In this document: positions 45,199 through 54,463 of the stretch, piece by piece | Position numbering within the stretch: position 1 is the stretch's first letter | How the letters are laid out: the number at the start of each line of letters is the position of its first letter | From: an uncultured Flavobacteriaceae bacterium | GTDB taxonomy: Bacteria; Bacteroidota; Bacteroidia; Flavobacteriales; Flavobacteriaceae | Assembly (NCBI GenBank): GCA_947495135.1 | Contig: CANLXN010000009.1 | Coordinates: forward strand, 1 to 64,000 | Length of the DNA stretch: 64,000 bases | Direction: 5' to 3' | The notes under the pieces: generated by a model | Databases searched by the model: none | Told to the model about the DNA's origin: nothing | Seen by the model: the letters and a program-made list of their open reading frames with translations, nothing else | Made by a program: the position numbers and the translations under genes

Positions 45199-46583
45199 TC
45201 GGTAATCTGTGGTTTGACCTTCTTTTTAGGTTTCTTTTTTAATTCAACGATCCAAATCACACTCAAACCAATAAGTACCGGAGAAACAAAGGTCCTTGTG
45301 GCAGCATGAAACATACTGTACAATCCGATCACATAAAAGCCAATTAAAATACCTTTATGGACGGGATTTTTATTGATGTAAAACAAAGTAAAGCCAACGA
45401 TAATAGTAAGCAGAAAATTAAAGATACCAAATAAACCATGCTCTGAAAGAAGTCTTCCCAACTCAACATGGGTAAGGATTCCTTTACTGGCCGAACGCAT
45501 ATATTTGGAACCTCCAGCTCCAACTCCAGCCACCGTGTACCGCTCGAACAGTTCAAAATCTTCCATAAATATTTCCAATCGTCCAGTTGTTAGCGCGTTT
45601 AAATTCTTTTCTTTAATCCCGCTCAAAGTACCCGCAGTCTCTCCCTGATATCTTAACAACAACATTCCTCCTGTGACCAAATTAGCCACCATAAAACTGA
45701 CAATTAATGCAATTACACCAAAGATTAAATAGCGCCCTACCTGCGGTAACTTATATCGTGTACCCGTCATACCAGCGAAACGAATGACCAAAATAAAGAT
45801 GAGAATACCAAGCGCTCCTCCTATTACTCCTCCCCTAGAAAAACTCAAAAGCCCTTGAAAGGCGAATACACAAATAATAGCCAAGTCCACCATACGGTAA
45901 CCACTAAACTTCCAACGATTGATCCAAAACAGAAATATGAGGTACATCGCCAATCCCAATACCGTCGAAACCTGATTAGACCCAAAACCACCCGTCGTAG
46001 AGAAGTTTGCCCCTAGCGTAAAATCAATTTCTGAAAGATCAGGAGTTTTTATAAAAATGAAACCTAACACACTCAAAATTGGATAGATCATAAAGCGCAT
46101 AAGCACCTTGAGACCTTCCAAAGTGAACTTATTTCTATAAAAATATATTACGGCAAGACACAGATTTATGGGGCCAATTAAATTAAAAATCAAATCCTTA
46201 AATATCACTTCTCCCGAGAGGTCAAAGAAAAAAGCTGGTAGTAGCGCAAGCAGCATAAAATAACCCAGAACACCTCTCCTACTCTCTGCTAAAATACCAT
46301 ATAACAAGCCAAAGAACATCATGTATTTTCCAGTCTCATAGGGTAAATAGGGCGAGGTCTTCGCCATCCTAGCAAGAATCTCGAAGGCAATGAGGTAAAT
46401 AAGAAATACCGAGATATACGAATTTACATTCTTGAATCTCAATACATAGGTCACTGAAGTAGCAACAAAAAAATAGAAATAGCCAATAATAAAAATAGGA
46501 GAAAGCGTGGATGCCATTCCAAGTAGAATATGAAAAATAACCCAAAACAATGGATTCTTATTTTCTATTAAATATTTAAGCAT
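45195..46583 (-). CDS. O-antigen ligase/polymerase-like membrane protein (Wzy-type)
   Basis: 462 residues with about ten to twelve hydrophobic helices and one large periplasmic loop (about 310-390). The motif FQGLLSFSRGGVIGGALGI and the loop with VAGVGAGGSKYM, then THVELGRLLSEHGLFGIF, match O-antigen ligase/Wzy proteins, which join lipid-linked repeats at the periplasmic face. The lysine-rich C-terminus (KKKPKKKVK) is cytoplasmic. It is the only polymerase-like gene in view, so it is the best Wzy candidate for this locus. Confidence 0.82.
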   Translation of the reverse strand: MLKYLIENKNPLFWVIFHILLGMASTLSPIFIIGYFYFFVATSVTYVLRFKNVNSYISVFLIYLIAFEILARMAKTSPYLPYETGKYMMFFGLLYGILAESRRGVLGYFMLLALLPAFFFDLSGEVIFKDLIFNLIGPINLCLAVIYFYRNKFTLEGLKVLMRFMIYPILSVLGFIFIKTPDLSEIDFTLGANFSTTGGFGSNQVSTVLGLAMYLIFLFWINRWKFSGYRMVDLAIICVFAFQGLLSFSRGGVIGGALGILIFILVIRFAGMTGTRYKLPQVGRYLIFGVIALIVSFMVANLVTGGMLLLRYQGETAGTLSGIKEKNLNALTTGRLEIFMEDFELFERYTVAGVGAGGSKYMRSASKGILTHVELGRLLSEHGLFGIFNFLLTIIVGFTLFYINKNPVHKGILIGFYVIGLYSMFHAATRTFVSPVLIGLSVIWIVELKKKPKKKVKPQITE

Positions 46584-46601
46584 TCTCTATTCCTATGCAA
46601 C

Positions 46602-47771
46602 TCACCTTCTGGTGGTATGATTAGATATTGGGGTAAATAGCTCATTTTGGATTCGGTCCAAATAGAACTGATATGTAAATTTTTTTGCTAATTTATGATT
46701 TACGCGGTTATAGTCAAGGTATTCTTCATTAGAAAGTTCTAGACTCCTTTGAACCGATTGCTCAATAGCATCGGCCGAAATCTCCTCGAGAAGATAACCA
46801 TTCGTATTTGGAATGATATATTGATCCATACAGGAAACGTTGGATACAATAGGTATACACCCATAATTCATCGCTTCTCCAATTACTTTTGGAAAGCCTT
46901 CACTGGCCGAGGGTAAAATAATAAAGCTCGCCTTTTCATAAATTTGATGAACATCTTCTTTACTCTTATTCCCATGAAAAATAACGTTGATCTTTTCTTT
47001 TTCTGCCTTCTCCATTAGCTCCAATTTTAGGGGCCCATCGCCTACTATATGCAATACACCAAGGCTTGGATGGGAAAGTCCTGCCCATGCATCAATAATT
47101 TTTGCAACTCCTTTATTATTGTTAACTCCTCCAACAAAACAATAGTCTCTCTTTTCGCCTAACTGCTTCTGTTCACTTATTCTTTTACCTCTACTCCATT
47201 CAGTTATCGTAATACAGGGGTTTTCAAAAGCTAGAATATTTTTTGGCTGGCCGGTCCAAGTACCATTTACAGTTACTACACTATTACTATTGAGTGTTTT
47301 AAGCGTTTTTCGCTGGAAATCATAAAACCGAGATGCGGGCTCTACCCAGCTGCCTGCGTATTTAAACCAAAACTGTTTCTCTGGATAGCGCTTTGAAAGT
47401 CGCATGGCGATATAAGCTGGATTAGAAGGTGCTCTGCTATGAATAAAATCATGCTTCGAAATCTCTTCATTAATTTTACGCCACATTTTTGGATAAGATC
47501 CCAGAATACTCAATTTTTTTGTAATACTCTTGCCTCCTACGTTGGGCAATAACACAGGGATCACCTTATCTAATGGAACTTCTAAATAGGAAGCATTGTC
47601 TTTTTGGTCGATCCTATTAAAACCGATCCAAGTTATGCGATCAAAAATTCGTAACATCGCCTCGAGTTCTTTAACTACTGGGCCAAATGCAAAGACCTTC
47701 TCGCCTTCACTATACATTCCTGTATCGCTTATAATTAAGAGCGCAGGATAGTTTGGTAGATCGCTAGACAT
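46602..47771 (-). CDS. Family 4 glycosyltransferase
   Basis: 389 residues. The EX7E motif sits in EGFPKVIGEAMNYGCIPIVSN with the typical DxYLxPxxxEGF-like context (FIILPSASEGFP). The N-terminal half contains a SWVEPASRFYDFQRKTLK insertion and TEWSRGKRISE. Its first 37 bases overlap the end of the upstream glycosyltransferase gene, an unusually long overlap for this locus. Confidence 0.88.
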   Translation of the reverse strand: MSSDLPNYPALLIISDTGMYSEGEKVFAFGPVVKELEAMLRIFDRITWIGFNRIDQKDNASYLEVPLDKVIPVLLPNVGGKSITKKLSILGSYPKMWRKINEEISKHDFIHSRAPSNPAYIAMRLSKRYPEKQFWFKYAGSWVEPASRFYDFQRKTLKTLNSNSVVTVNGTWTGQPKNILAFENPCITITEWSRGKRISEQKQLGEKRDYCFVGGVNNNKGVAKIIDAWAGLSHPSLGVLHIVGDGPLKLELMEKAEKEKINVIFHGNKSKEDVHQIYEKASFIILPSASEGFPKVIGEAMNYGCIPIVSNVSCMDQYIIPNTNGYLLEEISADAIEQSVQRSLELSNEEYLDYNRVNHKLAKKFTYQFYLDRIQNELFTPISNHTTRR

Positions 47772-48787
47772 TGGTCATAATAATTTTTGGAACTATAATG
47801 TTCAAGATACAATTTTTCAATGGTAGAAGATGGGAATTGCTGCATTTCTGAAATGTTCCTAACCCAAATTTCCTCGTCGAAACCAGTTACAAAGGCCAAC
47901 GGAAGAACTTCTCTCAACTTTTCAAATACCGCTCCCGTTGCATGTGAAACAAATGGAAGTCCCTGAGCCATAAATTCAATGAGTACCAAAGGCCCCGTTT
48001 CCTTATGCGAGGTGTGTATTCCAATTTTATAATTGTACAACTCCCGTTGGACATTATTACAATCGTGAATAAATAACACTTTTTTGGTCATATTCAATTT
48101 CGCGATCTCATCTTGAAGCTCCTCAAAATATACAGGGTCATTTACACGTCCGTAAACCGTAAGGGTATCGTTCAAACGCTTGGCAAGCTGAACTGCAAAG
48201 GCTATATTTTTAACTGGCGTAATATTTGAAACCACCACCATCCCTTGTCTATTTCTATTTTTTTCTGAAATCTGCTCGCGTTCTACTACGTTTTCCAACA
48301 AAAAACAACGCTCTTCATTAACTCCCAGGTCGTTTTGGGCCCATGCACAGTTCTCTGGGCTAACACCAATGTAATATTTCGGCTTCAACATGTTTTTAAA
48401 CAACCAGTCCTTTGCGTATTTAGCACTTAGTTTTGAAACACCTAGATTATGACTGTGATCATGAAATACGATCTTCAGTCCTTTTATTCCAAACCGTTTT
48501 TTCACCAAGGCCACATATCGAAAATTATGCTTCAAATGTGCATGGACTATCTGGAATTTGGTCATAATTTCCCCAAGCTCCTTCATCTTGACCTTATCGA
48601 ACCGTTTGGTTCTATTCAATTCAAGAATTTTGATATCTGGATGAAGTTGCGCTGCTAACTCCCCTTTTCTTGTTAGTACGAGCACCGTAACATCTTGCCC
48701 ATTTTTGTATAAGAGATTAGAAAGCATCACCAGGATCCTTTCTGCTCCGCCCACATCGAGTGCATCTATTACTTGAAGTACTTTCAT
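47735..48787 (-). CDS. Family 4 glycosyltransferase
   Basis: 350 residues. The N-terminus VLQVIDALDVGGAERILVMLSNLL is the classic GT4 acceptor-domain start. The C-terminal domain has TSHKETGPLVLIEFMAQGLPFVSHATGAV, an EX7E variant. It overlaps both neighbours (4 bases upstream, 37 bases downstream). Confidence 0.9.
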   Translation of the reverse strand: MKVLQVIDALDVGGAERILVMLSNLLYKNGQDVTVLVLTRKGELAAQLHPDIKILELNRTKRFDKVKMKELGEIMTKFQIVHAHLKHNFRYVALVKKRFGIKGLKIVFHDHSHNLGVSKLSAKYAKDWLFKNMLKPKYYIGVSPENCAWAQNDLGVNEERCFLLENVVEREQISEKNRNRQGMVVVSNITPVKNIAFAVQLAKRLNDTLTVYGRVNDPVYFEELQDEIAKLNMTKKVLFIHDCNNVQRELYNYKIGIHTSHKETGPLVLIEFMAQGLPFVSHATGAVFEKLREVLPLAFVTGFDEEIWVRNISEMQQFPSSTIEKLYLEHYSSKNYYDQCLAIYQTILRS

Positions 48788-50118
48788 TGAGATAAGTATT
48801 CGATCTTATGACCTTCTTTCAATTTGACAGAGGCCAAGCGCCATGATTTAAATACTTGAAATAAAACCACAGGAAACAGAAGCAGGGATACAAAAGCCCC
48901 TAACAACATCATTTTGTTGCTCCCTTTAAATCGATATGGAATGACAGATGGAGGTACTGTTCTCAGCAGCGAAAGTCTGGTGCGCTGCTTTCCGTAGTAA
49001 TTTCTGAAATAATAAACTACACTAGGAATTGGTCGAGGTCCAAACCATTTTTTTGGTCGAAATCCATCCCAACTTCCCATTTGACGAAGTCCGCCAGACC
49101 CTACCTTCAGATGTAATCGTTCTGCATACGGATTTGAGATATTCAAAAATCCAGCAAGATGAGAACGCAAACCAAACTCTCCATCGCCCATGCGCTGCTT
49201 TTCAAACTGCCTGTCGAACAAACCAACTTTTTCAAAAACAACTCGCTTGATAAGTACATTTCCCGTATCTATTTGATCCGACAAACGCAAAAAACTATAA
49301 TTCTCGGGCACTTTGGCTCCCACTTGCGAAATAGAAACTCCAGAAGATACCTCGGCATTAAAATAATCCAGGCACTTTACATGATTGGAAATCCAGTCTT
49401 TTTCTATCCTACTATCGTCGTCAAATAATAAAAACAAATCGCCTTTAGACTCTTTCACGGCAAAATTTCGAGCAAGCCACAATGCCTTTTCTTCTTGGTA
49501 ATAAACCCGCAATGGTTTTTTAAACTGTTTGTAAAACTCTTCTTGAAATGGTTCGGTTTGGTCCACTATAATTACCTCATAATTTGGATAATCCTGTTTT
49601 TCAAGATCTTCAATGACATCCTTTAAATAAGGATAGCGATTTAGTGTAGGGATGATCACACTTACCAAAGGAGCCGTTTTGAGCATGGAAGATGAAAAGC
49701 TATTCCATCCATCATGTTTAATTGGAGTCTTCAAATAGCTACTACGCTTGGTGTCCTTGCTCTTTACCCAACCACCAATTTCTTTGAACGGATTCTTAAA
49801 CCCGATTACCCTCAACATCAAAATATACAAGGCCCACATAGGATTGAAATACTTCCGAATAAAACGATACTCGTCTACTACGGCTAATCTGTTAAAAGTT
49901 TGATAGGTATTGGCTTCTCCCACATATCCTTTTTGAATAGCCTGCCAGGAAAGATCGTAGTTAGCAGCTAGCTCACTTTTGAACTTGGTATCTTTTTCCA
50001 ACTGGGCTAAAATTTCCGAAGGAAGTTCAGACACTATCGGAAACACAGAGCTACCATCCTTTTTTAAGATGGAAAAATACTGGGTTGGTTGTACGTATTT
50101 TAAAAAAGAAAACAGCAT
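48784..50118 (-). CDS. Family 2 glycosyltransferase with N-terminal extension
   Basis: 444 residues. The GT2 domain spans about 150-380 (VSVIIPTLNRYPYLKDVIEDLEKQD, DxD-type LFLLFDDDSRIE). About 140 residues of unassigned sequence precede it, and a hydrophobic C-terminal helix (about 405-425) may tether it to the membrane. The segment GLRQMGSWDGFRPKKWFGPRP is distinctive. It overlaps the next gene by 4 bases. Confidence 0.87.
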   Translation of the reverse strand: MLFSFLKYVQPTQYFSILKKDGSSVFPIVSELPSEILAQLEKDTKFKSELAANYDLSWQAIQKGYVGEANTYQTFNRLAVVDEYRFIRKYFNPMWALYILMLRVIGFKNPFKEIGGWVKSKDTKRSSYLKTPIKHDGWNSFSSSMLKTAPLVSVIIPTLNRYPYLKDVIEDLEKQDYPNYEVIIVDQTEPFQEEFYKQFKKPLRVYYQEEKALWLARNFAVKESKGDLFLLFDDDSRIEKDWISNHVKCLDYFNAEVSSGVSISQVGAKVPENYSFLRLSDQIDTGNVLIKRVVFEKVGLFDRQFEKQRMGDGEFGLRSHLAGFLNISNPYAERLHLKVGSGGLRQMGSWDGFRPKKWFGPRPIPSVVYYFRNYYGKQRTRLSLLRTVPPSVIPYRFKGSNKMMLLGAFVSLLLFPVVLFQVFKSWRLASVKLKEGHKIEYLSQ

Positions 50119-50129
50119 ATAATCTGTAG

Positions 50130-51026
50130 CTACTTTAAAATTTCTGATAATTGTTCGGCAAAAATACGACTTGTAATTTCCCTTCCATTACTATTCACAT
50201 GAATGTTGTCGTAAAAATATTCATCCTTATCAATAATAGCGGAATGATCTATCACCCTATTCTCGGTAAGATCAAGCACCATGTTTTCAGCTCTTAAAGG
50301 AGCTATGTAATAAATTAATTCGATGTTATTAGTTTTACAAAGCTTGTTGAGCTTAACCAAGGTAGGATTTGAAAATGTCAAGTTACTCTGTTTTTTCTTA
50401 ATGAACTTGAGCTGCTTTCTCTTTACTGGATAGGTATAATTTCCAGCCTCATCAAAACGGTTTCGTTTCTTTGGTTGGATCAATGATAAGATCGACGGAT
50501 AGAAAATTTCAGCATTAAAGTAAGAAACTCCTATAAATGGAAACCATTTCGAACTGCTCAAGACATTAGATTGCATGTCCTTTTCTTCTACTTCAGAAAA
50601 ATAACGAGAAATATAAGGACGGTTCACGAACATTAAAAATCGATAATCGTTGTCGTTTAAACCCTTTACAGTGGCATCATAAGCATTCACTCCTGGGGCA
50701 ATTATGCAGTACTTGGTGGTCTTGCCTTCGGCCAAAAAATGCTCTAACATTAGGTAATGACTGGATAAACCTGTGTCGTCCATGGAAAGGTTGATTCCTT
50801 TGCTTCCTGCTTGTTCATCAATTGCTTTGGTGTCTAAAGTGGTGAGCCCCGTGCTCGCTCCTAAAACAATATAATCGAAAGTATCTTCTTCCACGGCATT
50901 CACTAAAAAAGAAGGCTTATAAAACGAAGACTTCCGAAGCGACCATAAACTGCCTGCAGACAATAGGTAAGCTAGGACTAAAAATAATCCAATGACCACT
51001 GCTATTTGTTTTAAAAATTGCTTCAT
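50130..51026 (-). CDS. Membrane-anchored SGNH-like protein paired with MBOAT
   Basis: 298 residues. One N-terminal membrane helix (about 7-27), then a periplasmic domain with an SGNH/GDSL-like block I (YIVLGASTGLTTLD, with Ser about 59) and the block V Asp and His in DNIHVNSNGREI (about 273-276). Similar anchored SGNH partners (DltD, AlgJ/AlgX) work with MBOAT acyltransferases to acetylate or D-alanylate polymers. It lies 2 bases after the MBOAT gene, which strongly suggests that role here. Confidence 0.75.
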   Translation of the reverse strand: MKQFLKQIAVVIGLFLVLAYLLSAGSLWSLRKSSFYKPSFLVNAVEEDTFDYIVLGASTGLTTLDTKAIDEQAGSKGINLSMDDTGLSSHYLMLEHFLAEGKTTKYCIIAPGVNAYDATVKGLNDNDYRFLMFVNRPYISRYFSEVEEKDMQSNVLSSSKWFPFIGVSYFNAEIFYPSILSLIQPKKRNRFDEAGNYTYPVKRKQLKFIKKKQSNLTFSNPTLVKLNKLCKTNNIELIYYIAPLRAENMVLDLTENRVIDHSAIIDKDEYFYDNIHVNSNGREITSRIFAEQLSEILK

Positions 51027-51028
51027 CC

Positions 51029-52456
51029 TTAAAATTGAAAATAAATGAAATCGGCCGGATTCTTGAACACTCCCATAAATAATATGAGGAGCGCTATAAA
51101 TACAGCAGACAGCCTATTTAGTTTCACTTCATTTCGGTTTTTCCTTATGCTGAAATATTCAAAACACAACAAAACTGCAATACTCATTACAATAATGCAG
51201 GAGAACAACAACGCTTTGGAGGTTTTCAAAAATACATCAAATGAAGCAGTGTAGTTGGTAAACATTTGGACGATATAGTCGAACGCAATGCCAACGGAGT
51301 CTGCCCTAAAAAATATCCAGGCAACAGTAACTACGAAAAATGTTCCTAAAATTGAAGGTAATTTACGGATGGAAAGAGGATCTCCTTCCATGTTGTTTCG
51401 GTTCCGTTCTAATAAGAGCAGCGGTAAAAATAACAAGGCGTGGATTCCGCCCCAAACTATAAAAGTCCAATTAGCTCCGTGCCAAAAACCGCTTACTAGA
51501 AAGACAATACTCACATTGCGTATCTGAACCCATTTATTCCCTCTGGAACCTCCTAATGGTATGTACAAATAATCTCTAAACCAAGTAGAAAGTGAAATGT
51601 GCCACCTTCTCCAGAATTCGGCTATGTCTCTTGAGAAATAGGGAAACTTAAAATTAGTCATCAATGAAAAACCAAACAATCGCGCTACTCCAATAGCAAT
51701 ATCGCTATAACCAGAAAAGTCGCCATAAATTTGAAAACCGAATAAAACACCGCCTAGCAGTAATTCTAGCGAGGAGTGCCCGCCTGGAGCATCAAAGATT
51801 TGTGTTACGAAAAAGGCGCAATTATCTGCAATTACCACCTTTTTAAAGAGCCCCCAAATTATTAAATAGAATCCACTTACTGCAAACTCACTTTTAAAAA
51901 CACGTGGTATTTTAAACTGTGGTAACAAATGTGTTGCCCGTTCAATAGGTCCTGCCACCAGTTGCGGAAAGAAAGAAACGTAGGTCGCAAAGCGCAAAAG
52001 ACTAGTGGTGGGCTCCAACTTTCTTTTGTAAACATCAATAGTATAACTCAATGTTTGAAACGTATAGAATGAAATTCCAACTGGTAAAATAATATTAAGT
52101 GTAGACGTTTCTAACGTCACTCCTGCCGAAGCCCAGGCATTCACCCAGCTATCGACAAAGAAATTGTAATATTTAAAAAAGCCCAGCAAGCCAAGGTTAA
52201 AAACCAAACTAGCTGTCAATAATAATTTTCTGTTTTTATTTTTCTTCTCTTTGGACAAGGCTAGACCTATTCCATAATCTACTAAGGTACTCGCAGCAAT
52301 AAGTGCTAAAAAGCGATAGTCCCACCAACCATAAAAAATATAACTCGCCAACAGCAACAGCACATTTTGCGCTAGATGTTGTCCTTTCAACACAAACCAA
52401 TACAGTATGAAAACTGTAGGCAGAAAGATGAGAAATGGAAGTGAGTTAAAAAGCAC
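51029..52456 (-). CDS. MBOAT family O-acyltransferase
   Basis: 475 residues with about eleven membrane helices. The AlgI/DltB/PatA-type core is clear: VAGPIERATHLLPQFK, IGVARLFGFSLMTNFKFPYFSRDIAEFWRRWHISLSTWFRDYLYIPLGG (two family blocks, the second carrying the WRRWHISLS motif), and the catalytic His in SGFWHGANW (about 325). It passes acyl groups, usually acetyl, across the inner membrane to a periplasmic acceptor, here presumably the polysaccharide through the SGNH protein encoded next. Confidence 0.92.
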   Translation of the reverse strand: MLFNSLPFLIFLPTVFILYWFVLKGQHLAQNVLLLLASYIFYGWWDYRFLALIAASTLVDYGIGLALSKEKKNKNRKLLLTASLVFNLGLLGFFKYYNFFVDSWVNAWASAGVTLETSTLNIILPVGISFYTFQTLSYTIDVYKRKLEPTTSLLRFATYVSFFPQLVAGPIERATHLLPQFKIPRVFKSEFAVSGFYLIIWGLFKKVVIADNCAFFVTQIFDAPGGHSSLELLLGGVLFGFQIYGDFSGYSDIAIGVARLFGFSLMTNFKFPYFSRDIAEFWRRWHISLSTWFRDYLYIPLGGSRGNKWVQIRNVSIVFLVSGFWHGANWTFIVWGGIHALLFLPLLLLERNRNNMEGDPLSIRKLPSILGTFFVVTVAWIFFRADSVGIAFDYIVQMFTNYTASFDVFLKTSKALLFSCIIVMSIAVLLCFEYFSIRKNRNEVKLNRLSAVFIALLILFMGVFKNPADFIYFQF

Positions 52457-52498
52457 TTTTTACGTTGTTTGGTTGATTTGTTGATTCGCTATATTTAA

Positions 52499-53671
52499 TT
52501 ATTCAATGTAGAACTCTAAGAACTCTTCCTTTTGCTTCTCCATAGAAAAATCTGTTTTCACCCTCTGTCTAGCATTTTGAGACATCACTTTTCGTTCTCC
52601 TTCTGAAAGTTTCAAAACGTCTAAAATTTTATCGGCAAGCGCATTTTTATTACCTTTTTCAACCAACCAACCTGTTTCTCCATCGACTACATTTTCTGGT
52701 AAGCCTCCAGTATTGCTCACCACAGAAATGATACCCATGGCTTGTGATTCTAATACCGCATTGCAGAAACCTTCATTTAAACTAGGCTGCAAATATATAT
52801 CGGTTGTTTTTAAAAACTCTAAGGTATCTGAATGAGCCATTTTTCCATGAAAAACAATTTGTTCACTTAAACCCAATTGATAAGCCTGATAAAGATAGCG
52901 TTCTATGTCTTTAGTACCACCTCCACCCAAAATATGATACGTGAAATTAACACCTTTTGCTTTCAAAACTTGCATTGCCGAAATGGAGGTATCCAATCCT
53001 TTAATCCAATGCAAACGAGCTACCGTAACTAGTTTAAGTGGATCCTTCATGGTCGAAAATCTAGACTCGGGAAGCGAATCAATCGACACCGCGGGGGTGA
53101 TAAGCTGAAAAGCAACCGACTTAGAAAGTCCCATTTGGTAGGCTCGCTCCAATAAATACTTAGAAATACTATGAACTTTATCTACTCGTTTCCAAAGTAA
53201 ATCGTAACAGTCTGGATGCTTTAATGGGTACACATTAATATCAAAACCCCTAAAACTAACTGCCATTTTCGCTCCTATGGCTTCAGCGGTATATTCTTTC
53301 CCCAATGCTTGCGTCGCAAATCCGAAGTGCAACCAATCTACCTTCTGTGATAAAATGTGAGCATTGAGATAAACCCTTTTCAAAATTGCTGCTTTGGAGG
53401 TGTCTTGATTCTTTTCTAAACGCACAAACCGTCTCACCTTTCTCATACTTGCAAGAAGCATTAAAAAAGTCCAAAACATCGCAATTAGCTGCATCCACTT
53501 CCACCGAAATACACGCGGCGCAACAGCCACCTCACATAATTTGAACGCCGGATCTCTATGCTGTACGAATACAATCACCGTATGCCCATTTGCTTTTAAC
53601 CCTTTAATTTTGGACGTAAAAAAAGTTTCGGAATAAGCGGGAGTTGAAGAAAGAACTAGACCAATGCGCAT
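52499..53671 (-). CDS. Family 4 glycosyltransferase
   Basis: 390 residues. GT-B with the EX7E motif in SLNEGFCNAVLESQAMGIISVVSNTGGLPENVVDG, and LVTVARLHWIKGLDTSISAM at the domain switch. The N-terminal VLSSTPAYSETFFTSKIKGLKANGH is like colanic-acid or amylovoran glycosyltransferases. It lies 3 bases after a sulfotransferase gene. Confidence 0.9.
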   Translation of the reverse strand: MRIGLVLSSTPAYSETFFTSKIKGLKANGHTVIVFVQHRDPAFKLCEVAVAPRVFRWKWMQLIAMFWTFLMLLASMRKVRRFVRLEKNQDTSKAAILKRVYLNAHILSQKVDWLHFGFATQALGKEYTAEAIGAKMAVSFRGFDINVYPLKHPDCYDLLWKRVDKVHSISKYLLERAYQMGLSKSVAFQLITPAVSIDSLPESRFSTMKDPLKLVTVARLHWIKGLDTSISAMQVLKAKGVNFTYHILGGGGTKDIERYLYQAYQLGLSEQIVFHGKMAHSDTLEFLKTTDIYLQPSLNEGFCNAVLESQAMGIISVVSNTGGLPENVVDGETGWLVEKGNKNALADKILDVLKLSEGERKVMSQNARQRVKTDFSMEKQKEEFLEFYIE

Positions 53672-53674
53672 TGC

Positions 53675-54463
53675 TTAAGATTTTTTGTGTTGTGCGCACA
53701 TGGCGTTAAAAAAAAGGTATTCATCTGTTAGCATCTCTCGCGCTTTCTGTTCCTGATCTGCTGTAATCTCCACTTCTACTTTTTTACCAAAACTGCGTTC
53801 CTTTTTAACTTCCAAGCTAATTCCTACCACCTTACTCAGGTCTTCAATTGCTTCGTTGAAAGCTTCTTGAAAATATACTCTATTTAGTCCATTGCAAGTA
53901 GAAATTGCTTCATGTACGTCGAACGTTTCAGAAAACATAAATAACTGATTGCTGAAATGTTTCCGTGGAAGTAATTCTAAAAACTCGTCAAAATTTTGCC
54001 CCAACCACTTTGTCTGTTTAATAAGGGTATCGTAATAAGGCTCTTGAGAGTAGGCGGTCTTTGGATCTAGTGCAACAATGTGTAAATAATATTTGTACAA
54101 AGACAAAAGTCGCTTGTAGGGATCTCGAAGCATACAGAATGTAAAAGTATCTGCAGGTAACTTTAAATCCCAAATAGGCATATGCGAATTTCCGTAGAAA
54201 TACCGTCCGTCTTCAATGAAAGGCTTATTATTTCTTACAAAAACATACTTGTCTTTTACTAAAATTGGCTCTCGCTTTACTTGTTTTAAACTATAACCTG
54301 CCAATCCCCAAAATGCCGAATTAACACTAGTTCCAGCGCTTTTCCTTATATGCACATGATACATCCGAGCAAAGCCATCTAAATAAGGAGCTTGTTGCTC
54401 GTACACCTTGTTAGCGCGAGTTCGTTTCCAATTTCTATGGTATCGTTTTAGGAGTGTTCTCAT
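53675..54463 (-). CDS. Sulfotransferase family 2-like protein
   Basis: 262 residues. The 5'-phosphosulfate loop is in MYHVHIRKSAGTSVNSAF (residues about 35-51), a variant of the HIPKTAGTS motif of carbohydrate sulfotransferases, and the 3'-phosphate-binding segment is in CMLRDPYKRLLSLYKYY (about 108-125). It should transfer sulfate from PAPS to a sugar hydroxyl. It overlaps the next upstream gene, another sulfotransferase of a different family, by 4 bases. PAPS-synthesis genes are not in view. Confidence 0.82.
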   Translation of the reverse strand: MRTLLKRYHRNWKRTRANKVYEQQAPYLDGFARMYHVHIRKSAGTSVNSAFWGLAGYSLKQVKREPILVKDKYVFVRNNKPFIEDGRYFYGNSHMPIWDLKLPADTFTFCMLRDPYKRLLSLYKYYLHIVALDPKTAYSQEPYYDTLIKQTKWLGQNFDEFLELLPRKHFSNQLFMFSETFDVHEAISTCNGLNRVYFQEAFNEAIEDLSKVVGISLEVKKERSFGKKVEVEITADQEQKAREMLTDEYLFFNAMCAQHKKS

